From Rhizobium sp. ACO-34A (GTDB lineage Bacteria; Pseudomonadota; Alphaproteobacteria; Rhizobiales; Rhizobiaceae), in the NCBI GenBank assembly GCA_002600635.1, contig CP021371.1, positions 1,553,001-1,617,000 on the forward strand: a DNA stretch of 64,000 nucleotides, read 5' to 3'. Both the position numbers and the translations under genes were made by a program. Positions 51,870-61,825 of the stretch are shown piece by piece. Positions within the stretch are counted from its first letter, which is position 1. The number at the start of each line of letters is the position of its first letter. The notes beneath the pieces are model-generated. The model saw only the letters and a list, made by a program, of their open reading frames with translations. It did not search any database and was not told the DNA's origin.

Positions 51870-52754
51870 ATGTTCCAGGGATCCATTCCCGCTCTCGTCA
51901 CGCCGTTCACCGATACGGGCGCCGTGGACGAAGCCGTCTTTGCCGCTCATGTGGAATGGCAGATCGCCGAGGGAAGCACCGGCCTCGTGCCGGTCGGTAC
52001 CACCGGTGAATCTCCGACCCTTTCCCATGGCGAGCACAAACGGGTCGTGGAACTCTGTGTCGAAGTGGCGGCCAAGCGCGTGCCCGTCATCGCCGGAGCG
52101 GGCTCCAACAACACCCGGGAAGCGGTCGAACTCGCCCTTCATGCCGAAAGCGTCGGTGCGGATGCCCTGCTGGTTGTCACTCCTTATTATAACAAGCCGA
52201 CACAGAAAGGCCTGTTTGCCCATTTCTCGGCTATTGCCGAAACGGTGAAGTTGCCGATCTTCATCTACAACATTCCCGGCCGTTCGGTGATCGACATGTC
52301 GCCCGAGACCATGGGCGCGCTGGCGAAGGCTCACAAGAACATCGTTGGCGTCAAGGATGCGACGGGCAAGCTCGAACGCGTTTCCGACCAGCGCATCACC
52401 TGCGGCCCTGATTTCATCCAGCTTTCCGGTGAGGATGGTACGGCGCTCGGCTTTAACGCCCATGGCGGCGTCGGCTGTATTTCGGTCACGGCGAATGCTG
52501 CGCCGAAGCTCTGTGCGGAATTCCAGGCAGCAACGCTTGCCGGCGATTACAAGACGGCGCTCGCCTATCAGGATCGCCTGATGCCGCTGCACAAGGCAAT
52601 CTTCATGGAGCCTGGTCTCTGTGGCGTCAAATATGCGCTGTCCAGGCTTGGCCGGATGAGCCGCAATGTGCGCCTGCCGCTCCTGCCGACGCTGGAACCG
52701 GCGACCGAAGCCGCCATCGACGCGGCGCTGGTACATGCCGGCCTGATCAACTGA
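51870..52754 (+). CDS. dapA: 4-Hydroxy-tetrahydrodipicolinate synthase
   Basis: This 294-residue (beta/alpha)8 aldolase condenses pyruvate with aspartate semialdehyde, the first committed step to lysine and meso-diaminopimelate. The Schiff-base lysine is K162 in VGVKDATG, with Y107-region VTPYYNKP, T45-T46 in PVGTTGES and R139 for substrate carboxylate. The start and length are standard. It is followed by a terminator and then smpB, a gene order typical of Rhizobiaceae. Confidence 0.96.
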   Translation: MFQGSIPALVTPFTDTGAVDEAVFAAHVEWQIAEGSTGLVPVGTTGESPTLSHGEHKRVVELCVEVAAKRVPVIAGAGSNNTREAVELALHAESVGADALLVVTPYYNKPTQKGLFAHFSAIAETVKLPIFIYNIPGRSVIDMSPETMGALAKAHKNIVGVKDATGKLERVSDQRITCGPDFIQLSGEDGTALGFNAHGGVGCISVTANAAPKLCAEFQAATLAGDYKTALAYQDRLMPLHKAIFMEPGLCGVKYALSRLGRMSRNVRLPLLPTLEPATEAAIDAALVHAGLIN

Positions 52755-52761
52755 CCGACGG

Positions 52762-52790
52762 GCCGGGCGTCCGCCGCCCGGCTTCTTCCC
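52762..52790 (+). terminator. Terminator of dapA
   Basis: GCCGGGCG pairs with CGCCCGGC around a short loop, followed by TTCTTCCCTT. Confidence 0.75.
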
Positions 52791-52889
52791 TTCCGGCGGT
52801 CGCTATATTACATAGAGACGACAAAAGCCGGACGGGATGCCCGCCGTCCGCAAGATAACAAGCATTCCGGGCGGAACGGACTTTTCATC

Positions 52890-53369
52890 ATGGCACCCCG
52901 AGGCAGCCAACGCGTCGTCAACAAGGTCGTTGCGGAAAACCGCAAGGCCCGCTTCAACTACGAGATCCTCGATACCTACGAGGCCGGTCTTGTGCTGACC
53001 GGCACCGAGGTCAAGTCGTTGCGTGAAGGCAAGGCGAATATCGCGGAATCCTACGCCTCGGATGAAGGGGACGAGATCTGGCTGATCAACTCCTATCTGC
53101 CGGAATACCTGCAGGCCAACCGCTTCAATCATGAGACCCGCCGCCGCCGCAAGCTGCTGTTGAACAAGCGCGAGATCAACCGCATGCGCGCCGCCATCAA
53201 TCGCGAAGGCATGACGCTCGTGCCGCTGAAGATCTACTTCAACGAAAAGGGCAGGGCGAAGATGGAACTGGCGCTCGCCAAGGGCAAGAAGCTGCACGAC
53301 AAGCGCGAGACGTCGAAGGAACGGGACTGGAACCGCCAGAAGTCGCGTCTTCTCAAGACCGGCGGCTGA
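52890..53369 (+). CDS. smpB: SsrA-binding protein SmpB
   Basis: This 159-residue protein is the tmRNA partner for ribosome rescue. It has the OB-fold core with [32 protein letters not shown]-like loop and the C-terminal basic tail [17 protein letters not shown] that enters the mRNA channel. The length is normal. It follows dapA by 135 bp. The tmRNA gene itself is not in this window. Confidence 0.96.
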   Translation: MAPRGSQRVVNKVVAENRKARFNYEILDTYEAGLVLTGTEVKSLREGKANIAESYASDEGDEIWLINSYLPEYLQANRFNHETRRRRKLLLNKREINRMRAAINREGMTLVPLKIYFNEKGRAKMELALAKGKKLHDKRETSKERDWNRQKSRLLKTGG

Positions 53370-53522
53370 TTATTTTTCGCAAGTTGCAGCCAATCAGGGC
53401 TGGATGGTGATCCTCAATGCCGGCCTCGAATTGCAGCGGCTCTTGAAACCCTCACGAAGCCCGGGGCTTTTCAATTCCTGCCGAATTCGGGAGGTTCACG
53501 CGTCCTCCCCCTCGCGGCAACG

Positions 53523-54401
53523 TTACTCCGCCGCCGCTGCCTGTTCCGGCCCGGCGAAGAGTGCCGAATGGACCTGAAGCAGCTTTGCCAGTCTGTCGAT
53601 CATCAGACGAACCTCCGGGCGGCTGCGGTCATCGTCATGCATGGTGATCCACAAATCCGCTGTCAGCGCTGCGACCGGTGCCCCGATCCTGACAAGCCTT
53701 GTCTCCTGTTCACCGATGAAGCAGGGCAGAATGGCCCGGCCGCCGCCTGAGCAAACCAGTTCCAGAAGGGCAGGCGGCGTCGTGGTCCAGATGCTGATCC
53801 ATTTGTCCGGCTGGCGGGAAATCCATTTATCGGCTGCGGCCGTCGCCTGCTCGCGGCCGATTGAAACCCATCTTTCCTGTTCCTCGTCTGCAACTTCCTG
53901 CGTCGCATAGGCGGCGTAGCAGATGCGGACGGATTGGCGCGCCGCCAGATTGCCGGCGGCAGGTCGCTGGTGCGTGAGCTCGATCTCGGCTTCGCGGAAG
54001 ATCAGGTCCACTCCGGCATCGCTCGCTTTGATGCAGAGCCGGAAGGGATCCTCAGGGCTCCAGATCGCGGACAGATGCCGGGCGAGAAACATCGACAGCC
54101 AGCTGTTGCCGGCGACGGAGACGATGGGCAGGCAATAACCATTCTCGTTCCAGCGTCGGATGGCGACTGCCTCCGCCTCCATCCGCTGCACATGCTGCAG
54201 CAGGACTTCGCCATCCGGCGCGAGGCCGTAGCCCTTGCTGTGACGAATGAAGAGACTGTGGCCCGTTGCCCTTTCGAGTGCCAGCATCCGGCGGCCGATC
54301 GTCGGCGCGCTGATGCCCGTGCGTTCGGCCGCACCGACGAGCCCGCCTGCCTGCGCCACCTGCAGGAAAAGCCTGAGATCATCCCAGTTCTCGTCTTTCA
54401 T
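53523..54401 (-). CDS. LysR-family transcriptional regulator
   Basis: This 292-residue protein has a LysR HTH (WDDLRLFLQVAQAGGLVGAA, ISAPTIGRRMLALE) and a divergent C-terminal domain rich in Trp. Members starting this way often regulate a neighbouring gene in divergent orientation. Here the only such frame is a 48-codon open frame at 54492. The effector and target are unknown. The 153-bp spacer to smpB shows no gene. Confidence 0.82.
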   Translation of the reverse strand: MKDENWDDLRLFLQVAQAGGLVGAAERTGISAPTIGRRMLALERATGHSLFIRHSKGYGLAPDGEVLLQHVQRMEAEAVAIRRWNENGYCLPIVSVAGNSWLSMFLARHLSAIWSPEDPFRLCIKASDAGVDLIFREAEIELTHQRPAAGNLAARQSVRICYAAYATQEVADEEQERWVSIGREQATAAADKWISRQPDKWISIWTTTPPALLELVCSGGGRAILPCFIGEQETRLVRIGAPVAALTADLWITMHDDDRSRPEVRLMIDRLAKLLQVHSALFAGPEQAAAAE

Positions 54402-54491
54402 GGCTGAAACGCTCCGTTCATTCCCGCATCTACACCCTGAAAAACCAAAGGCTTAACAGAGAGGGGCGACAACAGTCTGGAGGAAAACGCC

Positions 54492-54638
54492 ATGCGGCTC
54501 AACTGGCTTCTGCTCTTTCAGGCGGCAAGGCCAAACCGGTTTCGGCAGCATCCGCTTGCCGATCCGCTGGAACGGCCGGAATGGCAGGGCAGGGAACGGG
54601 TCATCCGCTTGCTCTGCCGGCTGGTCCGGATTCTGTAA
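54492..54638 (+). CDS. Possible 48-residue basic peptide
   Basis: A short frame with GGAGGAAAA ahead of its ATG encodes a protein with a hydrophobic start (MRLNWLLLFQAA) and an Arg-rich rest (about ten Arg), ending in VRIL. It sits divergently 90 bp from the LysR gene and convergent to ada, 13 bp from the latter's stop. The ribosome site is the best support; the sequence matches nothing I know. Confidence 0.35.
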   Translation: MRLNWLLLFQAARPNRFRQHPLADPLERPEWQGRERVIRLLCRLVRIL

Positions 54639-54651
54639 GGGGGCAGGAACT

Positions 54652-55728
54652 CTAGCCCGTAACAGAGCTTTCGCGCTTTGCGGCCATGCGCCGCTCATGC
54701 TCGATCAGCCAGCGTTTGCGCCAGAGGCCACCGCCATAGCCGGTCAGGCTGCCATCGGCACCGAGGATCCGGTGGCAGGGAATGAGTATGGCGATCTGGT
54801 TTGCTCCGTTGGCCCGTGCGACGGCGCGAACAGCCGACTCTCGGCCCATCTTTCTGGCGAGTTGGGAATAGCTCATCGTCTCGCCTGCGGGGATTGCTCG
54901 CAGGGCCGTCCATACGTCGCGTTCGAACCCCGTTCCATGGCCGGCGATGCGGATGCCGAATTCGGAACTCTTCCCGGAAAAGTAGCGATCGAGCACTGCG
55001 GCCAGCATGTCCGTTACCGGCGTGCGTCCGCTGGCGATGGACATTCGCGAGCTTTCCTTCAGGCGACGGATCTCGTTAGGCAGGGCGGGACGGTCGGCAA
55101 ATTCCAGAAGATGCAGCGAGTGGTCATCGACGATGGCCATCATCGGGCCGAGCGGCGTTTCAAGCCAGTCGGCCTTGAGCAATGTCTGGCCGCGAAGCCC
55201 GGCCGGGGCCTCGCCGACGAGCGCGTTGATGGCGGCGCGAAAACCGCTGCCCGACTCGAAACCGGCGTCGATCTGTGCGTCGATGACCCGGCCGCCTTCG
55301 GCAAGCGTTTCGGCAGCCTGGCCGACCCGCCGCAGACGCGCCATTTCGAGGAAGCTCATGCCGAACTGGCGCTTGAAGGCGCGGCGCACGGTCGAGAGAT
55401 CATATCCCGCCGCCTTCAGGTCATCCTCGCGCCAGCGCCGCGCCGGCTCCTTTTCCAGAGCGTCGAGCAAGGCGCTGACCGTAGGGTCCTGATCCTTGTA
55501 TTTGAGCAGCGGACGGCAGCGCTTGCAGGGACGAAAGCCGGCTTCGAGGCAGGCCGCCACGTTGTCCTGAAAGATGCAGTTTTCCGGCTTCGGTTTGCGC
55601 GCGGGGCAGGTCAGCCGGCAGAAGATGCGGGTGGAGGTGACGCAGACATAGGCGAACCCGTCATAGGCCGGATCGCGGGCGATCAGCGCGTCATAGAGAA
55701 CTTCATCGGTGGGGCGAGTGAACAACAT
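54652..55728 (-). CDS. ada: Bifunctional Ada DNA-repair/regulatory protein
   Basis: This 358-residue protein has the N-terminal zinc methyltransferase/sensor with C37, C41, C68 and C71 (methyl-phosphotriester repair at the first). An AraC-type HTH (about residues 85-175) and a C-terminal O6-methylguanine methyltransferase with P317-C318-H-R follow. It repairs alkylated DNA and, once methylated, activates the adaptive response. All three domains are intact and spaced as in E. coli Ada. It stands alone here; alkA or alkB are not adjacent. Confidence 0.93.
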   Translation of the reverse strand: MLFTRPTDEVLYDALIARDPAYDGFAYVCVTSTRIFCRLTCPARKPKPENCIFQDNVAACLEAGFRPCKRCRPLLKYKDQDPTVSALLDALEKEPARRWREDDLKAAGYDLSTVRRAFKRQFGMSFLEMARLRRVGQAAETLAEGGRVIDAQIDAGFESGSGFRAAINALVGEAPAGLRGQTLLKADWLETPLGPMMAIVDDHSLHLLEFADRPALPNEIRRLKESSRMSIASGRTPVTDMLAAVLDRYFSGKSSEFGIRIAGHGTGFERDVWTALRAIPAGETMSYSQLARKMGRESAVRAVARANGANQIAILIPCHRILGADGSLTGYGGGLWRKRWLIEHERRMAAKRESSVTG

Positions 55729-55841
55729 GACATTGTTTTACCCCGACCGGAGAAACGCCGCCGCCAAAAAAAGAGCATGGATGTCTTTTTCTGGCGGCAC
55801 CGGAATGCTGTAAAAAGGGCGCGGTCACGCCGCCCTGTCGA

Positions 55842-57356
55842 TCAGGCTGCGTAACGCGGGCGATATTCGGACGAGGTCGACGACGCGCGATAGGAGCGGG
55901 AAACCGAGAAGCGGGAAACCAGCCGCGTCAGATGGGTGGAAACATCCATCAGCGTATGGGTCGCTGCATTGGTCTGCTCGACCATGGCGGCGTTCTGCTG
56001 GGTCATGTGATCCATGCTGTTGATCGCGGCGTTGATCTCGTTGATCCCGGAGGACTGTTCCTGCGAAGACGTGGCGATTGCCGCAATGTGCTCGTTGATG
56101 GCGTGAACCTGCTCGCCGATGGTCCTCAACGCATCGCCGGTCCGGTTCACCAGCGAGACGCCGCGCGCGACATCCTGCGATGAGCGGTCGATCAGAGTCT
56201 TGATTTCCTTGGCGGCGGCAGCCGAACGTTGGGCGAGTTCTCGTACCTCCTGCGCGACGACTGCAAAGCCGCGGCCGCTTTCGCCGGCGCGGGCGGCCTC
56301 GACGCCGGCATTGAGCGCCAGAAGGTTGGTCTGGAAGGAGATCTCGTCGATCACGCTGATGATATGGGTGATCTTGCGCGAGGATTCCTCGATGTCGCCC
56401 ATGGCCTCCACAGCTTCCGAAACGATCTCGCCGGAGCGAATAGCCTCTTCCGCAGACGTTCTGGCCGCGACGCGAGCTTCCTGGGTCCGCGTTGCTGCAA
56501 GCTTGGAAACGGTGGTGATTTCTTCCAGCGCCGCGGCGGTCTCTTCCAGAGCCGCAGCCTGCTGTTCGGTGCGTTTCGCCATTTCGTCGGTAGCCGTGGT
56601 CAGTTCACGGGTGTTGGACGTGACGCGGTCTGCCTCCTGGACGATGTCGCCGAATGCGGTGGCGAGCGACGAGATGGCCTTGTTGTAGTTCACACGCAGG
56701 CCGTCGAACTTCGGAGCGAGATCGTGCTCGATCGTGGCCGTCAGGTCGCCGGAACTCAGATGCTCGAGGGCGCCGTCAAGCGCTTTCAGTGCATCTTCCT
56801 GCTCGGCTTCGAGGCGGTTGCGTTCTTCTTCTGCGCGGGCGCGCTCGGCGGCAAGAGCTTCGAGATAGACGGAAATGGAGTAGTCCATATCCAGCATCGC
56901 GGCCTTCATGATCGCGCTGATGCTGGCGGAGAGGCGCTTTGCCTTGCGGGACTGGCCGAAGCCATTGAGTTCCTCACCGATGACGCGCTCGATGATTCCG
57001 TCGAGGATCAAGGCGTAGCCGCCGATATACCACCGTGGCTCTAGGCCGAGCCGCGCATGGGTGCGGCCGATCGCCGAGACAGCATCGACATAGTCATCGT
57101 CATAGCGGCCGGAAGCGATGAGTGCCCAGTGGCTCTCCTGCCTGCTCTTGGCATGCTGGATGTGGGCATCGCTGGAAAAGAAGCGTGCAGTTTCGGGATG
57201 AGCCTTTGCACGACGATAGAATTCGTCGAGTGCCGGGCCGATGGCGGCTTCGATCACGGGCTTCAGGGCTGCGAGTGTGTCCTTCTGCTTGGCGCCCAGA
57301 TCGAGGAAATTCAATCGGTCGTTCAGTTGGGACGGGTCCCTGCGAAAGTTGCCCAT
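55842..57356 (-). CDS. Soluble globin-coupled chemoreceptor (HemAT-like MCP)
   Basis: This 504-residue cytoplasmic methyl-accepting protein has no transmembrane helix. The N-terminal protoglobin domain (about residues 10-170) carries the proximal heme His H100 in [20 protein letters not shown] short HAMP-like linker ([18 protein letters not shown]) leads to the MCP signalling hairpin with [22 protein letters not shown] (about 330-350). It probably senses O2 for aerotaxis through CheA/CheW. The start was set at MGNFRRD; an in-frame ATG 45 bases upstream (57401) is possible. The C-terminus lacks the NWETF-type methylase tether. Confidence 0.9.
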   Translation of the reverse strand: MGNFRRDPSQLNDRLNFLDLGAKQKDTLAALKPVIEAAIGPALDEFYRRAKAHPETARFFSSDAHIQHAKSRQESHWALIASGRYDDDYVDAVSAIGRTHARLGLEPRWYIGGYALILDGIIERVIGEELNGFGQSRKAKRLSASISAIMKAAMLDMDYSISVYLEALAAERARAEEERNRLEAEQEDALKALDGALEHLSSGDLTATIEHDLAPKFDGLRVNYNKAISSLATAFGDIVQEADRVTSNTRELTTATDEMAKRTEQQAAALEETAAALEEITTVSKLAATRTQEARVAARTSAEEAIRSGEIVSEAVEAMGDIEESSRKITHIISVIDEISFQTNLLALNAGVEAARAGESGRGFAVVAQEVRELAQRSAAAAKEIKTLIDRSSQDVARGVSLVNRTGDALRTIGEQVHAINEHIAAIATSSQEQSSGINEINAAINSMDHMTQQNAAMVEQTNAATHTLMDVSTHLTRLVSRFSVSRSYRASSTSSEYRPRYAA

Positions 57357-57700
57357 GTCAAAAAGCCCATAATGTAAGAGAAGAACTCTGGACGACTGCA
57401 TTTCGCCCAGGAAAATTGAGGTGCTGCATGCATGAATATGCGGGGTCTGATCAACTCCGCATAATGAATTTAGCCCGAATGCCTTAATGGAATGATAATA
57501 GTTAAGCTCAAAGCGATTTGGGAAAACTGTCTCAAAAATGCGACAAAGCTTGCTGCGGACGCTTTTATTCGCATCCAGAGCAATATTGGATTTACCGATT
57601 ATTGAATTCTGTCAATTTCACAGTCGTTATCGCCGCCGGCCCAAAGCCGGAAGCACACACTGCTGAAGCAATTGTGATCGGTGTTCGGCCCTGATGGGCC
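57357..57700. other. Intergenic region between chemoreceptor and NYN genes
   Basis: This 344-bp spacer holds a perfect inverted repeat TATGCGG-N13-CCGCATA (57437-57463) about 80 bp upstream of the chemoreceptor start, and small stems near 57640-57690 that may end the NYN gene's transcript. No gene is visible. Confidence 0.35.
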
Positions 57701-58279
57701 TTATTCAGCGTCGGACGCGGGAAGGGGATCCAAGGGACGCTGCGGGCGCTCGCTGGGGTCCCGTCCGATCTCACCCTTGAGCGAAACGAGATCGATGAAA
57801 TAGTCGGCCTGACGGCGCAGGTCGTCGGCGATCATCGGGGGTTGGGTTGCCATGGTGGAGACCACGGAAACCTTGCGTCCCTTACGCTGAAGAGCCTCGA
57901 CGAGAGTCGTAAAGTCGCCATCGCCGGAGAAGATCACCAGATGATCGACGGTCTCGGACTGTTCCATCGCGTCGATGGCCAGTTCGATATCCATGTTGCC
58001 CTTTACCTTGCGGCGGCCCATGGAATCCGTAAATTCCTTGGCGGGCTTGGTGACGACCTTGTAACCGTTATAGTCCAGCCAGTCGATCAGGGGACGAATG
58101 GAAGAATACTCCTGATCTTCGATCAGCGCGGTGTAGTAATATGCCCTGAGAAGATAGCCGCGCTTCTGAAACGCCTTGAGCAATTTCCGATAGTCAATGT
58201 CAAAGCCCAAGCTCTTCGAGGCTGCATAAAGATTGGCGCCGTCGATGAAGAGAGCTATTTTTTCCCGTGGGTCGAACAT
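57701..58279 (-). CDS. NYN-domain (LabA/DUF88) RNase-like protein
   Basis: This 192-residue PIN-like fold protein has the acidic metal site spread over FIDGANLY (residues 11-18), KGNMDIELAIDAM (near residue 93) and FSGDGDFTTLVEAL (near residue 117). These give the Asp cluster of NYN nucleases. They often cut structured RNA. LabA in cyanobacteria affects clock output, but no such role applies here. The C-terminal tail is Pro/Asp-rich and probably disordered. It is monocistronic. Confidence 0.88.
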   Translation of the reverse strand: MFDPREKIALFIDGANLYAASKSLGFDIDYRKLLKAFQKRGYLLRAYYYTALIEDQEYSSIRPLIDWLDYNGYKVVTKPAKEFTDSMGRRKVKGNMDIELAIDAMEQSETVDHLVIFSGDGDFTTLVEALQRKGRKVSVVSTMATQPPMIADDLRRQADYFIDLVSLKGEIGRDPSERPQRPLDPLPASDAE

Positions 58280-58579
58280 CGCGCAATTATCCTTGAATAG
58301 GAATATGAGTTATCTGGCAAATGATAATCAAAACAGAACCTTGCCTGCACGCCAATGGATAGCTCCTGTAAATTATGAACTATTCATATAAGAATGATTT
58401 AGGGCACGATTCGCAATATTCCAAGCACGTCTAGGTTGAAATACCCGGAATGAGTCCTGCTTTTTTTGCCCCTGGCGCTCCCGTGGGGGCGCGTCGGTGA
58501 CGAAAAACTTGAATTTGCCTTCCATTGCCTGTATCGGGCTGTTAATTCCTGAAAAGTTCACGACCGCAAAGGACAGGCA
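58280..58579. other. Divergent region NYN / rpoZ
   Basis: These 300 bp contain both promoters. A GC hairpin GCCCC...GGGGC lies near 58469-58493, preceded by a T run at 58460-58467. The left part (58300-58420) is AT-rich. No gene or known RNA is recognised. Confidence 0.4.
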
Positions 58580-58981
58580 ATGGCCCGCGTCACCGTTGAA
58601 GATTGCATCGACAAAGTAGACAACCGCTTCGAGCTCGTGCTGCTCGCAAGCCACCGCGCGCGCCAGATCTCGCAGGGCGCCCCGATCACCGTAGATCGCG
58701 ACAAGGACAAGAACCCGGTCGTGGCTCTGCGCGAAATCGCCGACGAGACCCTCTCGCCCGACGATCTCAAGGAAGACCTGATCCACTCGCTGCAGAAGCA
58801 TGTCGAGGTTGACGAGCCCGAGCAGGAAGCCGGCTCGATGATCTCCAACACCGTTGCCTCCGCAAAGGGTGATGACGAGGATGAACTGCCGGAAACCCTT
58901 ACTTTTGACCAGATGTCGGAAGAAGAATTGCTGGCCGGCATTGAAGGTCTCGTTCCGCCGGAAAAGAGCGACGATTACTAA
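58580..58981 (+). CDS. rpoZ: RNA polymerase omega subunit
   Basis: This 133-residue subunit starts [24 protein letters not shown], the universal omega helix region, and has the ALREIADE motif. Its C-terminal acidic extension of about 60 residues is usual in Rhizobiales. It assists beta-prime folding and with Rsh-made ppGpp forms part of the stringent-response site. A terminator separates it from rsh, so linkage is partial. Confidence 0.96.
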   Translation: MARVTVEDCIDKVDNRFELVLLASHRARQISQGAPITVDRDKDKNPVVALREIADETLSPDDLKEDLIHSLQKHVEVDEPEQEAGSMISNTVASAKGDDEDELPETLTFDQMSEEELLAGIEGLVPPEKSDDY

Positions 58982-59028
58982 TCGTCAATTTATTCCGTCA
59001 TATCCTGACGGGTAGAATGCAGTGACGT

Positions 59029-59062
59029 GCGCCAATCGTGCTGATTGGCGCGCTTTTCTTTT
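59029..59062 (+). terminator. Terminator between rpoZ and rsh
   Basis: GCGCCAATC-N5-GATTGGCGC is a perfect 9-bp stem followed by GCTTTTCTTTT. It overlaps the rsh leader, so read-through may be controlled. Confidence 0.85.
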
Positions 59063-59077
59063 GTGGAGCAGCTTTGC

Positions 59078-61303
59078 ATGATGAGGCAATACGAGCTCGT
59101 TGAGCGGGTTCAGAAGTACAAGCCCGATGCCAATGAAGCCCTCCTCAACAAGGCCTATGTCTATGCCATGCAGAAGCATGGCAAGCAGAAGCGCGCCAGC
59201 GGCGACCCCTATATCTCGCATCCGCTCGAAGTCGCCGCCATCCTCACTGACATGCATCTCGACGAGTCGACCATCGCGGTCGCGCTTCTGCACGACACGA
59301 TCGAGGACACCACGGCGACCCGCGCCGAAATCGATGAACTGTTCGGCGAGGATATCGGCCGGCTGGTCGAGGGGCTGACAAAGCTCAAGAAGCTCGACCT
59401 CGTCACCAAGAAGGCGAAGCAGGCGGAAAACCTGCGCAAGCTGCTGCTGGCCATTTCCGATGACGTGCGTGTTCTGCTGGTCAAGCTTGCCGACCGCTTG
59501 CACAACATGCGCACGCTCGAGCATATGCGCGACGACAAGCGCGCCCGCATTTCCGAAGAGACGATGGAAATCTATGCGCCGCTCGCCGGCCGCATGGGTA
59601 TGCAGGACATGCGCGACGAGCTGGAGGACCTTTCCTTCCGCTATATCAATCCCGAGGCCTACGAGACCGTCACGCAGCGGCTGGCCGAGCTTTCCCAGCG
59701 CAATGAAGGACTGATCAAGAAGATCGAGGACGAACTGCGCGAGCTGCTGGTCGCCAATGGCCTCGTCAAGGCATCCGTCAAGGGACGGCAGAAGAAGCCC
59801 TATTCGGTCTTCCGCAAGATGCAGTCGAAGTCGCTCTCTTTCGAGCAGCTGTCCGACGTCTATGGTTTCCGCATCCTGGTGGACGATATTCCGGGCTGTT
59901 ATCGGGCTCTCGGTATCGTGCATTCCCGCTGGCGCGTGGTTCCGGGCCGTTTCAAGGACTACATCTCGACGCCGAAACAGAACGACTACCGCTCGATCCA
60001 CACCACGATCGTCGGTCCGTCCCGCCAGCGTATCGAACTGCAGATCCGCACCCGCCGCATGCACGAGATCGCGGAATTCGGTATTGCGGCCCATGCGCTT
60101 TACAAGGATGGTGAAAACGGCGAGCCGGGCGAACTTCTGTCGCGCGAAAGCAACGCCTATTCCTGGCTGCGCCACACCATCGAGGCACTGGCCGAAGGTG
60201 ACAATCCGGAAGAATTCCTCGAACACACCAAGCTCGAACTTTTCCAGGATCAGGTGTTCTGCTTCACGCCGAAGGGCAAGCTGATCGCGCTGCCGCGCGG
60301 AGCGACCCCGATCGACTTCGCCTATGCCGTCCATACGAACATCGGCGACACCTGCGTCGGCGCCAAGATCAACGGCTCGATCATGCCGCTGGTCACCCGG
60401 TTGTCGAACGGCGATGAAGTGGAGATCATCCGTTCCGGCGTGCAGGTGCCGCCGGCTGCGTGGGAAGAGATCGTCGTCACCGGCAAGGCCCGCGCCGCCA
60501 TTCGCCGGGCGACCCGCATGGCGATCCGCAAGCAGTATTCCGGCCTCGGCTATCGCATTCTCGAGCGCACCTTCGAGCGTGCCGGCAAGGTATTCTCGCG
60601 TGACGGCCTGCGTCCGGTATTGCACCGCCTTGGGCAGCGCGATGTCGAGGATGCAATCGCTGCCGTCGGTCGCGGCGAAATCTCCTCGCTCGATGTCCTT
60701 CGTGCCGTCTATCCCGACTATCAGGACGAGCGCGTGACGGTGAAGCCGTCGAGCGACGAGGGCTGGTTCGCCATGAGCACGGCGAACGGCATGGTGTTCA
60801 AGATCCCCAGCAAGGCACGCCCCACGGAGGGCGGCAATGCTGCGGAAGGTCCGGAACCTTTGCCGATCCGTGGCCTGTCGGGTAATGCCGAGGTGCATTT
60901 CGGACCGGCCGGTGCCGTTCCCGGTGACCGCATTGTCGGCATCATGGAAGATGGCAAAGGTATCACCATCTATCCTATCCAGGCATCGAGCCTGCAGCGC
61001 TTCGATGACGAACCGGAGCGCTGGATCGATGTGCGCTGGGATCTCGACGAGGCGAACAAGTCGCGCTTCGTTGCCCGCATCATGATCAACGCGCTGAATG
61101 AGCCCGGGACGCTCGCCACCGTCGCCCAGACGATTGCCCGCCTCGACATCAACATCCGCACTCTCAGCATGACGAGCGTCGCTATCGATTTCACTGAAAT
61201 GGCGATCGATCTGGAGGTGTGGGACCTGCGTCAGCTGAATCAGTTGATCTCCGAACTGAAGGCTCTCGACTGCATTTCCACGACACGGCGCGTCTACGAC
61301 TGA
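59078..61303 (+). CDS. rsh: Bifunctional (p)ppGpp synthetase/hydrolase Rsh
   Basis: This 741-residue protein is the single Rel/SpoT enzyme of rhizobia. The hydrolase HD domain shows H48 and H72-D73 in LLHDTIEDT. The synthetase domain (about 235-350) has YRSIHTTI. A TGS domain (about 390-450, TPKGKLIALPRGATPIDFAYAVH) and a C-terminal ACT domain (about 665-741) follow. Both catalytic halves look intact. The start was chosen at 59078, with GGAGC about 9 bases upstream; a longer frame would overlap the terminator. It sets ppGpp levels in response to starvation. Confidence 0.95.
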   Translation: MMRQYELVERVQKYKPDANEALLNKAYVYAMQKHGKQKRASGDPYISHPLEVAAILTDMHLDESTIAVALLHDTIEDTTATRAEIDELFGEDIGRLVEGLTKLKKLDLVTKKAKQAENLRKLLLAISDDVRVLLVKLADRLHNMRTLEHMRDDKRARISEETMEIYAPLAGRMGMQDMRDELEDLSFRYINPEAYETVTQRLAELSQRNEGLIKKIEDELRELLVANGLVKASVKGRQKKPYSVFRKMQSKSLSFEQLSDVYGFRILVDDIPGCYRALGIVHSRWRVVPGRFKDYISTPKQNDYRSIHTTIVGPSRQRIELQIRTRRMHEIAEFGIAAHALYKDGENGEPGELLSRESNAYSWLRHTIEALAEGDNPEEFLEHTKLELFQDQVFCFTPKGKLIALPRGATPIDFAYAVHTNIGDTCVGAKINGSIMPLVTRLSNGDEVEIIRSGVQVPPAAWEEIVVTGKARAAIRRATRMAIRKQYSGLGYRILERTFERAGKVFSRDGLRPVLHRLGQRDVEDAIAAVGRGEISSLDVLRAVYPDYQDERVTVKPSSDEGWFAMSTANGMVFKIPSKARPTEGGNAAEGPEPLPIRGLSGNAEVHFGPAGAVPGDRIVGIMEDGKGITIYPIQASSLQRFDDEPERWIDVRWDLDEANKSRFVARIMINALNEPGTLATVAQTIARLDINIRTLSMTSVAIDFTEMAIDLEVWDLRQLNQLISELKALDCISTTRRVYD

Positions 61304-61355
61304 CGAGTGCTTGCGTTAGCAAAGCGGTAACCATGACGTCGTCGCTATCCGGCGC

Positions 61356-61375
61356 GCGGGCAAGTTTTTGCCCGC
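61356..61375 (+). terminator. Hairpin after rsh
   Basis: GCGGGCAA-GTTT-TTGCCCGC is a perfect 8-bp stem 52 bp after the rsh stop. The T run is weak, so termination is likely but not certain. Confidence 0.5.
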
Positions 61376-61544
61376 TGGTTATGCGTATGTGCGACAAAAT
61401 GCCTCCGATATGGGCACTCATTGGTCAGTTGAAGCGCAAGGCATGCGTTTCGCGCATGGCTGAGGCTATTTATCGGAACTGGTGGTTTTTGCACCGCACA
61501 ATTACATTGTCCTCACATAAGAGAGAAAGAACGAGGACAGAAAA

Positions 61545-61697
61545 ATGTTTGAACCTATCCGCAAGCTGGCCAAGGCTCTTCGCGTACCGAGCGTTGCAGA
61601 TCGCGAAATGGCATACCTGAACGGCGCCCGTGACATGGTTGACCTGGAGTTCCGCCAGCGTCAGATCGATCGCGGCATGTTCCGTCGCGGCTTCTGA
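61545..61697 (+). CDS. DUF3563 family small protein
   Basis: This 50-residue protein contains the family pattern PSVADREMAYLNGARDMVDLEFRQRQIDRG followed by an Arg/Phe tail. GAGGAC precedes the ATG. Such proteins are short, cytoplasmic, probably helical and common in Rhizobiales and beta-proteobacteria, without a known function. The relatively long AT-containing leader (61376-61544) suggests its own promoter. Confidence 0.8.
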   Translation: MFEPIRKLAKALRVPSVADREMAYLNGARDMVDLEFRQRQIDRGMFRRGF

Positions 61698-61825
61698 GCC
61701 GACCCAACGTCCGGAGGCGCGCGGCGGCTTGCCCTGCGCCTTAATTTCGCCGGGAGCGATGGCGAATATATACAGGCTCTCGGCCGGTCTTGTAGACACC
61801 GGGGCTCTCGATTACATGTGCCCCC

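Noticed and set aside
58985..60898. 637-codon open frame antisense to rsh
   Set aside because: It is a mirror of the Rsh coding frame, which has all expected domains; the antisense product resembles no family.
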